Source: Lactiplantibacillus plantarum EGD-AQ4 (GTDB taxonomy: Bacteria > Bacillota > Bacilli > Lactobacillales > Lactobacillaceae). From it: 54,870 nucleotides of DNA. How positions within the stretch are numbered: the stretch's first letter is position 1; the number at the start of each line of letters is the position of its first letter. The notes under the pieces were generated by a model. The model saw only the letters and a program-made list of their open reading frames with translations. It ran no database searches and had not been told where the DNA came from. The stretch covers positions 1 to 54,870 of the forward strand of contig NZ_AVAQ01000014.1 in the NCBI RefSeq assembly GCF_000463075.2, in the 5' to 3' direction. Made by a program: the position numbers and the translations under genes. Shown here piece by piece: positions 27,543-38,005 of the stretch.

Positions 27543-28751
27543 ATGCAAGTTTTAACGAATACGAAATTTGAAACGGTCGCTTTTCAGTGGCCGAATGGGT
27601 TTTACAGCGATGGCATTCATATTGGGCTGCGTCGCCATAAGAAGGACTTTGGCTGGCTGTTTTCAAAAGTGCCGGCCAGTGCGGCTGGGACGTACACCAC
27701 GAACCAGTTTCAAGCGGCACCTACTAAGTTGACCAAGCAGATGATCGACCATAATCATCAGTTACAGGGGTTGCTGCTGAACAGCGCCATCGCCAATTCC
27801 TGTACCGGTGCGCAGGGCTGGCAGAATGCCCTACAAGAACAGACCTGGCTGGCCAATAAACTAGCCGTTTCACCTGACTTGATTGGGGTCGCTTCGACCG
27901 GATTGATTGGGGCCCAGTTACCGATGGATAAAATCCAAAATGGCTTACCACAGTTGACGCCGACTAAGAGTGATGCCGTGACCTACGCCGTTTTGACAAC
28001 TGACAAACATCCGAAAACCGTCTGTGTGCAGTGTGAATTGAGCGGACATTTAGTGACCTTGACCGGGTTTGCCAAGGGGTCTGGAATGATTCATCCGAAG
28101 ATGGCGACGATGCTCGGTTTTGTGACGACCGATGCCCAAGTCGACGGCGACGTGCTCCAAACGATGCTGAGTACCAACGTGGATTCGACATTTAACCAAA
28201 TCACGGTCGATGGCGATACCTCTACCAATGACATGGTCGTGACGATGGCCAACAGGTTAGCCGACAATCCTAGCTTAGAACCTGGGACCACCGACTACGA
28301 CATTTTTAATCAAGCCTTGCACTATGTCTTAGGGCAACTTGCCAAGCAGATTGCGGCGGATGGCGAAGGGGCGACCAAGTTAGTTGAATGTAACGTGACG
28401 CACGCGGCCTCGGGTGACGATGGCCAAAAAATTGCCAAGGCTATCGTGGGCTCTAACCTCGTGAAGGCCGCCATCTTCGGCGAAGACCCGAACTGGGGCC
28501 GGATTATTAGCACGATTGGCGCGACCGATGCGGACATTGACATCGATACGGTCGATATTGAAATGAATGGGATTCCACTAGTTCAGGACAGTTTGGCGGT
28601 CGACTTTGACTTAGCCGCCGTTCAAGGGACCTTGCATGACAGCCAAATCATGATTGACGTCGATTTGCACCATGGCGCGGCCAGTGGACAGGCGTGGGGC
28701 TGTGACCTGACTTACAATTACGTCAAAATCAACGCCAGCTACCATACTTAA
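27543..28751 (+). CDS. argJ: Bifunctional ornithine acetyltransferase / N-acetylglutamate synthase
   Basis: ArgJ moves the acetyl group from N-acetylornithine to glutamate, closing the cyclic arginine pathway. This explains the lack of argA or argE here. It is made as a precursor that cuts itself before the nucleophile Thr189, seen in KGSGMIHPKMATML. Other motifs are STGLIG (oxyanion region) and GEDPNWGR near the C-terminus. The length is 402 residues. Whether it is truly bifunctional or mono-functional cannot be told from sequence by eye. Confidence 0.95.
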   Translation: MQVLTNTKFETVAFQWPNGFYSDGIHIGLRRHKKDFGWLFSKVPASAAGTYTTNQFQAAPTKLTKQMIDHNHQLQGLLLNSAIANSCTGAQGWQNALQEQTWLANKLAVSPDLIGVASTGLIGAQLPMDKIQNGLPQLTPTKSDAVTYAVLTTDKHPKTVCVQCELSGHLVTLTGFAKGSGMIHPKMATMLGFVTTDAQVDGDVLQTMLSTNVDSTFNQITVDGDTSTNDMVVTMANRLADNPSLEPGTTDYDIFNQALHYVLGQLAKQIAADGEGATKLVECNVTHAASGDDGQKIAKAIVGSNLVKAAIFGEDPNWGRIISTIGATDADIDIDTVDIEMNGIPLVQDSLAVDFDLAAVQGTLHDSQIMIDVDLHHGAASGQAWGCDLTYNYVKINASYHT

Positions 28752-28766
28752 ACGGAGGGATGTCAC

Positions 28767-29516
28767 ATGATACAAAAATTAATCGTGATCAAAATTGGCG
28801 GGCAGGCGATCCACCAACTGCAACCGACGTTTTTCGCCCAGTTACAGCACTGGCTTGACCAAGACTATCAACTATTGATCGTACACGGCGGTGGCCCGAT
28901 GATTACGCAGCTGACGGATGAATTGGCGCTACCAGTCAAAAAGGTCAACGGCTTGCGTGTCACGGATGCCGCCACTCTTAATTTGACCAAACTAGCGCTG
29001 TTAGGGGATGCGCAACCAGCATTGCTGAGCCAACTCAGTCAGCATGGACTACCGGTACTCGGGCTGAACGCTGCCGACAATCAGTTGTTGACGGGTGAAC
29101 TCGTTGATTACCAACAGCTAGGCTATGTTGGCCGCATCACGGCAGTCGACGACACCCAACTCGGCCAACTGTTGGCCCACCACATTGGCGTTTTGGCACC
29201 CTTGGCCCTCACAGAGAATGGCCAGTGGTTGAACGTCAATGCCGATATGGCGGCAACAGTCTTAGCACAACAATTACATGCAGAAAAGTTAGTCTTGTTG
29301 ACGGATGTTCCCGGCATCATGCACCACGGCAATCTGATGACGTCGCTTTCGCCCCATCAGGCCCAGCGACTGATTCAAACGGCCGTTATCACAGCGGGGA
29401 TGCAGCCCAAAGTACGCGCGGCAATCGCCGCAATTCAGACCGGTGTCAAGCAGGCAGTGATTACGAATGCCATTGATCGTCCCGGTACAGCAATTATTCA
29501 GGAGGTGGCCGTATGA
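28767..29516 (+). CDS. argB: Acetylglutamate kinase
   Basis: ArgB phosphorylates N-acetylglutamate, the arginine-controlled step in many bacteria. It is an amino-acid kinase fold protein with the N-terminal IKIGGQA lysine-glycine loop, HGGGPM, and LTDVPGIM. At 249 residues it is on the short side and lacks the long N-terminal helix that typifies arginine-inhibited hexameric forms, so it is probably a dimer. GGAGGG precedes the ATG. The stop overlaps the argD start (ATGA). Confidence 0.94.
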   Translation: MIQKLIVIKIGGQAIHQLQPTFFAQLQHWLDQDYQLLIVHGGGPMITQLTDELALPVKKVNGLRVTDAATLNLTKLALLGDAQPALLSQLSQHGLPVLGLNAADNQLLTGELVDYQQLGYVGRITAVDDTQLGQLLAHHIGVLAPLALTENGQWLNVNADMAATVLAQQLHAEKLVLLTDVPGIMHHGNLMTSLSPHQAQRLIQTAVITAGMQPKVRAAIAAIQTGVKQAVITNAIDRPGTAIIQEVAV

Positions 29517-30670
29517 CCATGCAACACGTATTTCCAACTTACCAACGGTTCCCATTTGTGATTGAAGACGGTCAAGGCGTCCACTTGACGGACAATCACG
29601 GCAACACATACTTAGATTTCACAGCCGGTATCGGGGTCTGCAACTTTGGCTATCATCAACCCCAGATCCAGCAGGCAGTCGCTGAGCAATTGACGCACAT
29701 CTGGCACACCTCGAATCTTTATGAAAATGATTTGCAAGACCAAGTCGCCGGTTTATTAGCCCACGGTGAGGATCGGTTGGTGTATTTTGCCAATTCCGGG
29801 ACCGAGGCCAACGAAGCGGCGCTCAAACTCGCCCGCAAATATACGGGCAAGACTAATATCTTAGCCTTCCAACATTCCTTTCACGGCCGGACTTATGGTG
29901 CAATGTCGATGACGGGTAATCCCCATATTCAAGCCGGTTACGCGCCATTGGTCCCAGGAATTAGTTTTGCCCCTTACAACAATGAGGCGGCGCTAGCACA
30001 AATCACACCGGACTTAGCAGTGGTCATTCTCGAAGTCGTCCAAGGTGAGGGTGGTGTCTACGCCGGTGAGCAAGCGTGGTTACAACACGTTAACGAGAAG
30101 TGTCAGGCGACCGGCGTCTTACTGATTATCGATGAAGTTCAGACGGGAATCGGCCGGACCGGTTACCGGATGGCGTATGAAGGCTATGGCCTGGATCCCG
30201 ACATTTATACGGTTGCGAAGGGCCTCGCCAACGGAATTCCGGTTGGCGCGATGGTCGGCCGCAAGCAATTCGCGAGTGCGTTTGGTCCGGGTAGCCATGG
30301 CTCGACTTTTGCGGGTAACGCCCTCGCGATGGCAGCCGCGAAGAGCGTTTTGACGCAATTGACCCCCGAGTTGTTGGCGGATGTTCGGGAGCACGCAGCA
30401 GCCTTGTGGCAAGCACTTGAAACCCAGGTAGCGCCATTACCAGCCGTCAAACAATTGACGGGTAAGGGCTTGATGGTCGGGATTCATTTGGATGAGCAAC
30501 TGCCCGTCAGTCAAGTCATTACCCAATTACAAGCAGCTGGCTTATTGACGCTATCGGCTGGGGATAATACGTTACGCTTATTACCACCAATCGTGATGCA
30601 GCCCGACGACTTATTAGCCGGTGTTGCCACGATCACGCAAGTTTTATCAGCTTTAACGACGGAGGTTTAA
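29513..30670 (+). CDS. argD: Acetylornithine aminotransferase
   Basis: This class III PLP aminotransferase makes N-acetylornithine from the semialdehyde and glutamate. Motifs are [30 protein letters not shown] and the PLP lysine in [14 protein letters not shown]. The length is 385 residues. The ATG at 29513 overlaps the argB stop; GGAGG lies 7 bases upstream. A second ATG at 29519 is possible. argF follows after 4 bases. Confidence 0.95.
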   Translation: MTMQHVFPTYQRFPFVIEDGQGVHLTDNHGNTYLDFTAGIGVCNFGYHQPQIQQAVAEQLTHIWHTSNLYENDLQDQVAGLLAHGEDRLVYFANSGTEANEAALKLARKYTGKTNILAFQHSFHGRTYGAMSMTGNPHIQAGYAPLVPGISFAPYNNEAALAQITPDLAVVILEVVQGEGGVYAGEQAWLQHVNEKCQATGVLLIIDEVQTGIGRTGYRMAYEGYGLDPDIYTVAKGLANGIPVGAMVGRKQFASAFGPGSHGSTFAGNALAMAAAKSVLTQLTPELLADVREHAAALWQALETQVAPLPAVKQLTGKGLMVGIHLDEQLPVSQVITQLQAAGLLTLSAGDNTLRLLPPIVMQPDDLLAGVATITQVLSALTTEV

Positions 30671-30674
30671 AGGT

Positions 30675-31697
30675 ATGACTAATCATTTTCAAGGCCAGTC
30701 ATTTTTAAAAGAAATCGACTTTACACCCGCAGAATTGACTTATCTGATCGATTTCGCGAGTCATTTAAAAGCACTTAAGGCGCAACATATCCCGCACCCT
30801 TACTTACAAGGTAAAAATATCGCATTACTCTTCGAAAAGACTTCAACGCGGACGCGCTCGGCTTTTACGGTCGCAGCCAATGACCTGGGCGCACATCCTG
30901 AATTCCTCGGCAAAAACGATATTCAATTCGGCACCAAGGAATCGGTCGTTGATACGGCCAAAGTGCTGGGCTCAATGTATGACGGCATCGAATTTCGGGG
31001 GTTCAAACAGGCCACTGTCGAAGACTTAGCAAAATACAGTGGCGTGCCAGTATGGAACGGTCTAACGGATGACTGGCATCCAACTCAGATTTTAGCTGAC
31101 TTCTTGACGCTCAAAGAACATTTTGGACATTTAAAAGGGCTGACACTGGCGTACGTTGGTGACGGGCGCAATAATATGGCCAACAGTTTGTTAGTTGCTG
31201 GCGCCATGCTCGGTATTAACATGGCAATCGGCGCACCCGCAGCACTCCAACCCGATGCACACGTGACCGCGTTAGCACAACAATACGCGCAAGCTGCCGG
31301 AAGTACCGTTGTGATCACGGCCGACCCGCAGCAGGCCGTAGCCCAAGCGGATGCCGTATATACGGATGTCTGGGTTTCCATGGGTGAACAGGTCGATTAT
31401 GGCGCACGAATCAAACAACTCTTGCCATTCCAAATCAATGCCGACCTGTTAGCGGCGACTGGCAAGGACACGACCATCGTCATGCACTGTTTACCAGCAC
31501 TCCATGACCATCAGACTGACCTCGGTGCCAAACTCGGTGAGCAGTACCAGCTTGCGGCGTTTGAAATCACCGACGATGTCTTCCAAAGTAAACAATCAGT
31601 CGTCTTCGAGGAGGCCGCCAACCGGATGCCTGCAATCAAGGCAGTCATGGCCGCAACTTTAGGTGATCTATTTATTCCCGACAGCATTTTTGCCTAG
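30675..31697 (+). CDS. argF: Ornithine carbamoyltransferase (anabolic)
   Basis: ArgF joins ornithine and carbamoyl phosphate to give citrulline, using the product of the adjacent carAB. The carbamoyl-phosphate loop STRTRS is at 57-62, and the HCLP motif of the ornithine site (MHCLPALH) near 275. The length is 340 residues. GGAGG lies about 9 bases before the ATG. Location at the end of argCJBD argues for the biosynthetic role rather than the arginine deiminase pathway. No strong terminator follows. Confidence 0.96.
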   Translation: MTNHFQGQSFLKEIDFTPAELTYLIDFASHLKALKAQHIPHPYLQGKNIALLFEKTSTRTRSAFTVAANDLGAHPEFLGKNDIQFGTKESVVDTAKVLGSMYDGIEFRGFKQATVEDLAKYSGVPVWNGLTDDWHPTQILADFLTLKEHFGHLKGLTLAYVGDGRNNMANSLLVAGAMLGINMAIGAPAALQPDAHVTALAQQYAQAAGSTVVITADPQQAVAQADAVYTDVWVSMGEQVDYGARIKQLLPFQINADLLAATGKDTTIVMHCLPALHDHQTDLGAKLGEQYQLAAFEITDDVFQSKQSVVFEEAANRMPAIKAVMAATLGDLFIPDSIFA

Positions 31698-31702
31698 CTA
31701 GC

Positions 31703-31731
31703 TTGCGGGAAAGCTGAGTGCGTGCTACGAT
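31703..31731 (+). promoter_or_regulatory. Candidate promoter of the preQ1-queT transcript
   Basis: TTGCGG (31703-31708), 17-base spacer, TACGAT (31726-31731), about 25 bases ahead of the riboswitch. Confidence 0.55.
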
Positions 31732-31756
31732 AATATTCGCTTTGTTTCATAATCAA

Positions 31757-31796
31757 TACGTGGTTCGTAACCATCCCACGTTAAAAAACTAGGAGG
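31757..31796 (+). promoter_or_regulatory. preQ1 class I riboswitch
   Basis: The stem CGTGG/CCACG encloses TTCGTAACCATC, and the tail TTAAAAAACTAGGAGG follows. This matches the preQ1-I aptamer (GGUUC...CCC...AAAAAACUA). The A-rich tail pairs back to form the pseudoknot. The Shine-Dalgarno AGGAGG (31791-31796) is fused to the end of the aptamer, so preQ1 binding should hide it and stop translation of the gene at 31807. The downstream gene is a queuosine-precursor transporter, which confirms the call. Confidence 0.92.
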
Positions 31797-31806
31797 AATC
31801 AAGCGG

Positions 31807-32313
31807 ATGACGCAATCCAAAATTCGACCATGGATCATTAACGCCCTGGTCGCTGCAATGTATGTCGTACTATGTCTCGGTCCCGCAGCCTTCAGTCTGG
31901 CCTCGGGCGCCATTCAATTTCGGGTTTCAGAAGGCCTGAATCATTTGGCAGTTTTCAATCGCAAGTATATCTGGGGTATCGTTGCCGGGGTGATCTTATT
32001 TGACGCCTTTGGCCCAGGTGCCAGCCTACTCAACGTCCTATTCGGTGGTGGCCAATCCTTATTGGCCTTACTGATTTTGACGTGGCTCGCACCCAAGCTG
32101 AAGACGGTGTGGCAGCGGATGTTACTGAACATCTTCCTCTTCACCGTTTCCATGTTCATGATTGCCCTCATGATTACCATGATGAGTAGCGGCGTCGCAT
32201 TCTGGCCGACCTACCTCACGACCGCATTATCCGAATTAATTATCATGAGTATTACCGCACCAATTATGTATAGCTTAGATCGCATCTTACACTTTAGTGA
32301 CCGGATTCAATAG
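31807..32313 (+). CDS. queT: Queuosine precursor transporter QueT (ECF S component)
   Basis: This 168-residue integral membrane protein of the QueT family (COG4708) has five to six hydrophobic segments and the family stretch IQFRVSEGLNHLAVFNRKY near residues 38-56. It is the substrate-binding part of an energy-coupling-factor importer for a queuosine precursor (preQ1/preQ0/queuine type); the shared ECF ATPases and EcfT are elsewhere. It is translated from the SD that lies inside the preQ1-I riboswitch. A terminator follows. Confidence 0.92.
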   Translation: MTQSKIRPWIINALVAAMYVVLCLGPAAFSLASGAIQFRVSEGLNHLAVFNRKYIWGIVAGVILFDAFGPGASLLNVLFGGGQSLLALLILTWLAPKLKTVWQRMLLNIFLFTVSMFMIALMITMMSSGVAFWPTYLTTALSELIIMSITAPIMYSLDRILHFSDRIQ

Positions 32314-32336
32314 GTCAACTCGTGTCTAGATGACCT

Positions 32337-32385
32337 AAAAGACCGTTACAATCCCGATTCATGTCGGTGATTGTAACGGTCTTTT
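32337..32385 (+). terminator. Terminator of queT
   Basis: A 15-bp stem (AAGACCGTTACAATC / GATTGTAACGGTCTT) is followed by a T run. The mirrored A run makes it usable on both strands. Confidence 0.92.
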
Positions 32386-32424
32386 TGGGTTGGATTGAGG
32401 TTCAGTGCAAAATCAAAGTCAAAA

Positions 32425-33273
32425 TCAAAGTCAAAAGCGGCCAGCTGTGACCCGCTGGAAATAGAGCGAGTTAGCGTAAACCTACAGTTGTGGTGACGTC
32501 CTATGCCGACTTCCGGGCATTTATGACAACGCTGGAACGCGATGGACACAGATTTAAGCCGAAACCCACGTCTTAAATACTGGTCTTTCACTAACCAAGC
32601 ACAAAACGCTTGCTAAGTGAAATTTCATCGCTGAGCATCGTCAGAAACGCCCTCCAGTCGGGGATTGTATTCGAAAGGCAGACATTTGCGGACCCAACTT
32701 TTGATGAACTAGTCGTTGATTCTTAGTAACGAGTCATTTTAGCATCGAACTGTAAGACTAGTTCGATGCAATCACTAAGTTGGTATACGCTGCTTTGATT
32801 CAATCAACCGTCAATATTACTGAACATTATTGGGAATTTCCTTGTCGACGAAGATAGCAGAGCCATAGATTCTACATGATTGGCGATACTATCGGCTAGC
32901 TTGGAGACTAATTTTTGTCAGGACTAGTTGATAATATTCATCCATTTCTCAGTATTTAACTGTCAAAATCATTAGCGATGCTGATTTAAAGTCTGTCTGA
33001 AAGAGCAGTCTCCCAATATTCAGTGGCTAATTGCACCCAGATAGGTGGCCGTTCATCCGCCATTCGAGCGGCTTCCCGACTGGAGGGGCTGGCTGACAAT
33101 GCTCAAGGGCGAAATTCTTCTTGTCTGGGCGGGTTTCCCGGACTAGAAGAAGACTCGTATTTGAAATTGCGCAGTGGGTTTCTGCGTGATTTCAAATCGA
33201 TGTCCGCCCTGTTCCAGCGTTGTCAGCCAGCCCCGGAGGTCGGACTAAGGCGCGCATCGGCTGACGAACAGGA
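32425..33273 (-). repeat. Dispersed structured element, full-length, reversed (copy D)
   Basis: Reading the plus strand, it runs tail (CCAGCTG...CGCTGG), right arm (about 32500-32660), spacer, left arm (about 33070-33245), and outer end GCTGACGAACAGGA. The left-arm second stem is AGGGCG/CGCCCT as in C and E. The right-arm side hairpin is CACTAACCAAGC/GCTTGCTAAGTG. It fills the gap between the convergent queT and CBS genes. Just before it, 32408-32435 has two copies of a 12-base AAAATCAAAGTC repeat, part of the tail flank. Confidence 0.88.
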
Positions 33274-33290
33274 CATCTGACCCAGCGTAC

Positions 33291-33329
33291 AAAAAAAAGC
33301 CGCATCAAGAATCCAATTCTTAATGCGGC
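33291..33329 (-). terminator. Terminator of the CBS-domain gene
   Basis: On the minus strand GCCGCATTAAGAA pairs with TTCTTGATGCGGC and is followed by eight T. Confidence 0.9.
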
Positions 33330-33345
33330 AGCCAAAGCATACTGA

Positions 33346-33984
33346 CTATTCAGCTTGTAAGTCTTCAACTTCGATAACTTTGAATTGCTTGCGGTTCAAG
33401 TTATCGATGATGCGTTTGAGTTTTTCGCTGTCGACGTTTTCTGGCAGGGTGAAGAGGGTCCGGTAGCCCAAGGTGCCATTTTGAACGTCCAGGGTCAAAC
33501 AGCCGGCGATGGACGTGTATTTAGTGATGATTTTTGCCATGGCGGCTAAGTCACCACGTTCACCAACGGAGACAACGGTGAGGACGTAACTGCCGACGTT
33601 GACGTTCCAAGATTGAGACAGCATATCCAGCAGGCGCGTATGCGTCAAGATGCCGTAAAAGTAGCCGTGTTCGTCGAGAACGGCGATGTATGGCAAATCT
33701 TTGATGGAGAAGAAGATGTTGTAAAACGCTGAATCGACTTGAATCGTCTTCGTCGCGTTTTTCAGTAAGGTCGTGACGGGAAGTGACATGTCGCCACCCC
33801 GGGACTTGTGGCGGTAGATATGCATTTTGTAAATGTTACCGCGGAAAATATGGCCAGTTTCGTCTAAGATTGGCACACAGCGGAAGCCAGAATCTTCCAA
33901 GACTTTTAAGGCGTCTTCTAAAGTTGCGTCAGCCGTAATCGTGACGAGGCGTTCTTTAGGCTTAACGAGTGTTTTTAATAGCAT
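33346..33984 (-). CDS. CBS-pair protein with C-terminal ACT-like domain
   Basis: This 212-residue soluble protein has two CBS motifs. The first is about 1-65 (TLEDALKVLEDSGFRCVPILDETG) and the second about 70-130 (LPYIAVLDEHGYFYGILTHTRLL). About 80 residues of ACT-like sequence follow (YVLTVVSVGERGDLAAMAKIITKYTSIAG). CBS pairs bind adenine nucleotides, and in Firmicutes stand-alone CBS proteins, some with ACT domains, act as cyclic di-AMP sensors. That role is possible here but not shown by sequence. It is monocistronic with its own terminator. Confidence 0.85.
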   Translation of the reverse strand: MLLKTLVKPKERLVTITADATLEDALKVLEDSGFRCVPILDETGHIFRGNIYKMHIYRHKSRGGDMSLPVTTLLKNATKTIQVDSAFYNIFFSIKDLPYIAVLDEHGYFYGILTHTRLLDMLSQSWNVNVGSYVLTVVSVGERGDLAAMAKIITKYTSIAGCLTLDVQNGTLGYRTLFTLPENVDSEKLKRIIDNLNRKQFKVIEVEDLQAE

Positions 33985-34088
33985 AGCAGTTGGTCCCCCA
34001 GATTTATTAGTTTGTTTTAATAAATAATACCATAAAACCGCCCTAAGCTGGTATCATTCTGCAACCGCAAGCCGTAAAAATGGGCGTC

Positions 34089-34124
34089 AAAAGCCGGTCT
34101 GAACGTTGTCAGGCCGGCTTCTTT
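34089..34124 (-). terminator. Terminator of the L,D-transpeptidase gene
   Basis: AAGCCGGTCTGA pairs with TCAGGCCGGCTT around ACGTTG. Read on the minus strand it is followed by TTTTG, on the plus strand by TTCTTTAAATT. It is therefore only moderately strong in either direction. Confidence 0.65.
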
Positions 34125-34138
34125 AAATTAAATTTAAA

Positions 34139-35533
34139 TTAGAAAACAATCACAGGCGTACCTTCAGGAACGGCCGCGTAGACTTTCTTCATGACGGAAG
34201 GCGGGGTGTTCACACAACCGTGCGACCCGTGCTTCTTGTACCAAGTGCCACCGTAATGGGTTTGCCAGGATGAATCATGAATCCCTTCACCAGTGTCATC
34301 AAATGGCATCCAGTAGGAGACGGGCTGCGAATAGCTTGAGCCATCATCATTGTCACCCTTCAAAGTGGCGTTCTTTTCCTTGTTCCAGATATACCAGACA
34401 CCAGTCGTGGTGGCGTGCTTACCTGGTTTCCCAGTCACAACGTCGGTCGAAACTTTGAGCTTGCCATCCACGTAGACGTACATGTGCTGGTTGACTTTAT
34501 CGACTTCGACGTAGGTGTTGCCAATGTCGGTCCCGTTGTTGTTATAGCCGGAGCCGCTAGTAATTGGCGAGCGGGTGAAGTCTTTACCTTTTAGAATCTC
34601 AGCAGCTAATGCTTTGGCTTCAGACTCAGTTTTTATCGTCCAACCATAGAAACCACCGCTGACCGTGACCGTGCCGCGGGCAGTACTCTTGAACTTCCGC
34701 GTGGTGTGATAAGTATGATACTTATCATTGAGCTTTTTGACGTAGGCCAAGACGGCACTTTGGTCGAGGCTGACCTTGCCCTGTTTATCGACTTTGATCC
34801 AACTGAGAATCAAGTCGTGTGGAATCGTGAACTTGTGACCGTTGATATTATAGGTCGCTGTTTCACTCGCGTATTTGGCCGATTTGGTCTTAGCAGTTTT
34901 CAAACTGGCACTTGTGCTAGTTACCGTTGGTGTGACGTAGGCCTTTTTCAGGGCAATTTGGGACTGCCCATTACTGATGGCCTTGGTCACAATGGTCTTC
35001 AACTTGGCTTGGTCAAGTTCGGTCCCTTGCACTTCTTTTTGAATCACCACTTGATTATTTTTATAAACTAACTTGGCGTTCTCAGTCTTGGTTCGTTTGG
35101 TCTGATTAGCAGTCGTCGTGATTTTTTGCAGGAGTGCATTCAAATCACTGTGCTTGATCGTCAATTGTCCGACCGCAGCTGAGTCAGCGGCTTGTGCTGA
35201 TTGTAAGAGGGCGAGCGGCCAGCGCCAATAATTTTGCTTGGCAACCAGCTTGGTCAAATCTTTTTTGGTATTGATCGTGATACCGGCCGACTTACTTGTA
35301 AAGTGATATTCCGTTTTGCCATTTTCAATAATTCGATAGGTTCGGTGTTCTAAGGCCCGATTGACCTTGGGTGCGGCTTGCGCTGCGGTTTTGCCGCTAA
35401 CGTCGACGCCGGCCACCGAAGTATTCGTGAGGAACGTTTGTTGGTGTTGCCAGACCAGACTGGTGACAACGTACCCGATGACTAAAAGACCGAGGATGCT
35501 GCCCCCGACGATTAGCCCGCGTTTATGCTTCAT
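34139..35533 (-). CDS. VanW/YkuD L,D-transpeptidase
   Basis: This is an exported, membrane-anchored cell-wall enzyme. One membrane segment (about 6-27) is followed by VanW-type peptidoglycan-binding repeats (TNTSVAGVDVSGKTAAQA, then lysine-rich sequence). A C-terminal YkuD catalytic domain carries the motif HGSHGCVN with the nucleophile Cys near residue 440. YkuD enzymes form 3-3 cross-links or attach proteins to peptidoglycan; in lactobacilli, where precursors end in D-lactate, its exact reaction is open. The start is set at 35533 (MKHKRGL), because GGAGGA lies just upstream and would be inside the gene if the ATG at 35551 were used. The length is 464 residues. Confidence 0.92.
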   Translation of the reverse strand: MKHKRGLIVGGSILGLLVIGYVVTSLVWQHQQTFLTNTSVAGVDVSGKTAAQAAPKVNRALEHRTYRIIENGKTEYHFTSKSAGITINTKKDLTKLVAKQNYWRWPLALLQSAQAADSAAVGQLTIKHSDLNALLQKITTTANQTKRTKTENAKLVYKNNQVVIQKEVQGTELDQAKLKTIVTKAISNGQSQIALKKAYVTPTVTSTSASLKTAKTKSAKYASETATYNINGHKFTIPHDLILSWIKVDKQGKVSLDQSAVLAYVKKLNDKYHTYHTTRKFKSTARGTVTVSGGFYGWTIKTESEAKALAAEILKGKDFTRSPITSGSGYNNNGTDIGNTYVEVDKVNQHMYVYVDGKLKVSTDVVTGKPGKHATTTGVWYIWNKEKNATLKGDNDDGSSYSQPVSYWMPFDDTGEGIHDSSWQTHYGGTWYKKHGSHGCVNTPPSVMKKVYAAVPEGTPVIVF

Positions 35534-35742
35534 AATTAGTTGGTCCTCCATCTATTTGTAATAAACTCACCTTATAACAGAAGTGGCGCGAGTGCAAACG
35601 TCAAGGCTGGGAATCGTGATAAGAAATTATTAAATCTGGGGTACGCGCGTTAATATTTGCTTATTTAACGATTAACGACCAGTCACGCGTTGAGTTATTC
35701 TTTGGCATTATAGATGATTAAAACGTGCCAGTCGGTGGTTTC

Positions 35743-36630
35743 CTGTTCGTCAGCCGGTGAGCGTCCTAATCCGACCTCCGGGGCCGGCTGACAACGCTGG
35801 AACAGGGCGGACATCGATTTGAACTCACGCAGAAGTTCACTGCGCAATTTCAAATACGAGTCTTCTTCTAGCCCGGGAAGACCACCCGGACAAGAAGAAC
35901 TTCGCCCTTGAGCATTGTCAGCCAGCCCCTACAGTCGGGAAGCCGCTCGAATGGCAGATGAACGGCCACCTATCTGGGTACAATTGACTACTGAATATTA
36001 GGAAACTGGTCCTTCGAGCAAACTTATAATCGATATTGATGATACTTTATGGCATTTTAGTACTGAGAATATTACTGAGTATAATTCACTAATTTCAACG
36101 GACACTAGTCTTGAATATAGTCGATAAAATTACCTTCGTGCATAATTCGAGACTTTGATATCTCAAACGACTGGATAAAACTCTAACAAGTTCAGTGCAG
36201 CTACTAGTCAGAAGCTTTAAAGCATGCGTAAAAAAATTAGCAACTATTAGAAACTGGTCTGACAGTTTAATGTCAAAATTACCGTATGTTAAGAACCAAC
36301 GATTAATCTAACAAAAAGTTGGGTGGATCCATGTCTGCCTTTCGAATACCATCCAGGCTGGAAGGTATTTCTGACAATGCTCAGTGGTGAAATTCCACTT
36401 AGCAAGCGTTTTATGCTTGGTTAGTGGAAGACCAGTATTTAAGACGTGGTTTGTCGGCTTAAATCTGTGTCCACCACGTTCCAGCGTTGTCAGAAATGCC
36501 TGTAAGCCGGTATAAGACGCGCCTTCCACTGCAAGTTTACGCGAACTCGCTTTGTTTCCAGCGGGTCTTAGCTGGCAGCTTTTGAACTTAAGAACCGCAC
36601 GTTTTAATCATGATTCATGACAAATTAACT
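35743..36630 (+). repeat. Dispersed structured element, full-length (copy E)
   Basis: This is 888 bases. Left-arm basal stem 35782-35798 with 35911-35927; right-arm basal stem 36363-36381 with 36483-36501, nearly perfect. Right-arm second stem GTGGTG 36384-36389 with CACCAC 36472-36477, where copy C has ATGGTG/CACCAT. Side hairpin TTCCAC 36393 / GTGGAA 36424, where C has TTTCAC/GTGAAA. The tail runs to GACAAATTAACT, shared with copy A. The spacer (about 35965-36330) is homologous to that of C but heavily diverged. It lies between ldhL and the L,D-transpeptidase; 35552-35742 shows nothing recognised. Confidence 0.9.
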
Positions 36631-36663
36631 GACTAGTCACGCCTAAGCTTGATGGGAGCAAAT

Positions 36664-36707
36664 TAAAACGCACGCTCAGGCCAGCGAGTGGTCGGTTGAG
36701 CGTGCGC
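36664..36707 (-). terminator. Terminator of ldhL
   Basis: CGCACGCTCA pairs with TGAGCGTGCG around a loop of about 18 bases. On the minus strand it is followed by TTTTAATTT. Confidence 0.85.
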
Positions 36708-36729
36708 ATGTAAGCTTAATTAATTCGGA

Positions 36730-37698
<969 letters not shown>

Positions 37699-37735
37699 TC
37701 ATCCTCTCATAATGAAAATTTAGTTTTACGGTTGT

Positions 37736-37744
37736 ATTGTAACA
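37736..37744 (-). promoter_or_regulatory. Extended -10 promoter of ldhL
   Basis: On the minus strand the sequence TGTTACAAT gives a TGN-TACAAT extended -10, about 45 bases before the ldhL start. The -35 is not clear (TTGGCT is too close). Confidence 0.55.
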
Positions 37745-37814
37745 TATTTGCGCCAGCCAAGTGTGGAATTGAACATGCTTCTCATGTGATTGTTAGCAAT
37801 CTTGCCGAAATCCT

Positions 37815-37848
37815 TTGACGGGCGTCAACAAGCGCTTTGTGGTATACT
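37815..37848 (+). promoter_or_regulatory. Candidate pth promoter region with a TTGACG-GG-CGTCAA palindrome
   Basis: TTGACGGGCGTCAA at 37815-37828 is a perfect dyad. TGGTATACT at 37840-37848 is an extended -10. The TTGACG to -10 distance (22 bases) is too long for a normal promoter, so the -10 may act alone and the dyad may be an operator. Further on, 37951-37972 holds a GCCGAATCGGT/ACCGGTTCGGC hairpin before pth. Confidence 0.4.
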
Positions 37849-38005
37849 TACTGCACTTAATAAACGCTAACTTTTGAGCACCGCCCAGCTGAATTGGTGC
37901 GGTGCGCGTGTGACGAGCCTGGCTGGTCCACGCTAAGTTGCCGAATCGGTGGATAACCGGTTCGGCCTGTTTTGGTAGGCCAAGTAATGGGAGTAGATAA
38001 ACGTA

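Noticed and set aside
32408-32435. Two copies of a 12-base AAAATCAAAGTC repeat
   Set aside because: Short, AT-rich and part of the tail flank of copy D; likely replication slippage with no separate meaning.
33023-33280. An 85-codon frame running through the left arm of copy D (and similar frames in copies B, C, E and F)
   Set aside because: The frames differ in strand, phase and position between copies, have no SD, and arise because the arms are symmetric and stop-poor. The base changes follow pairing, not codons.
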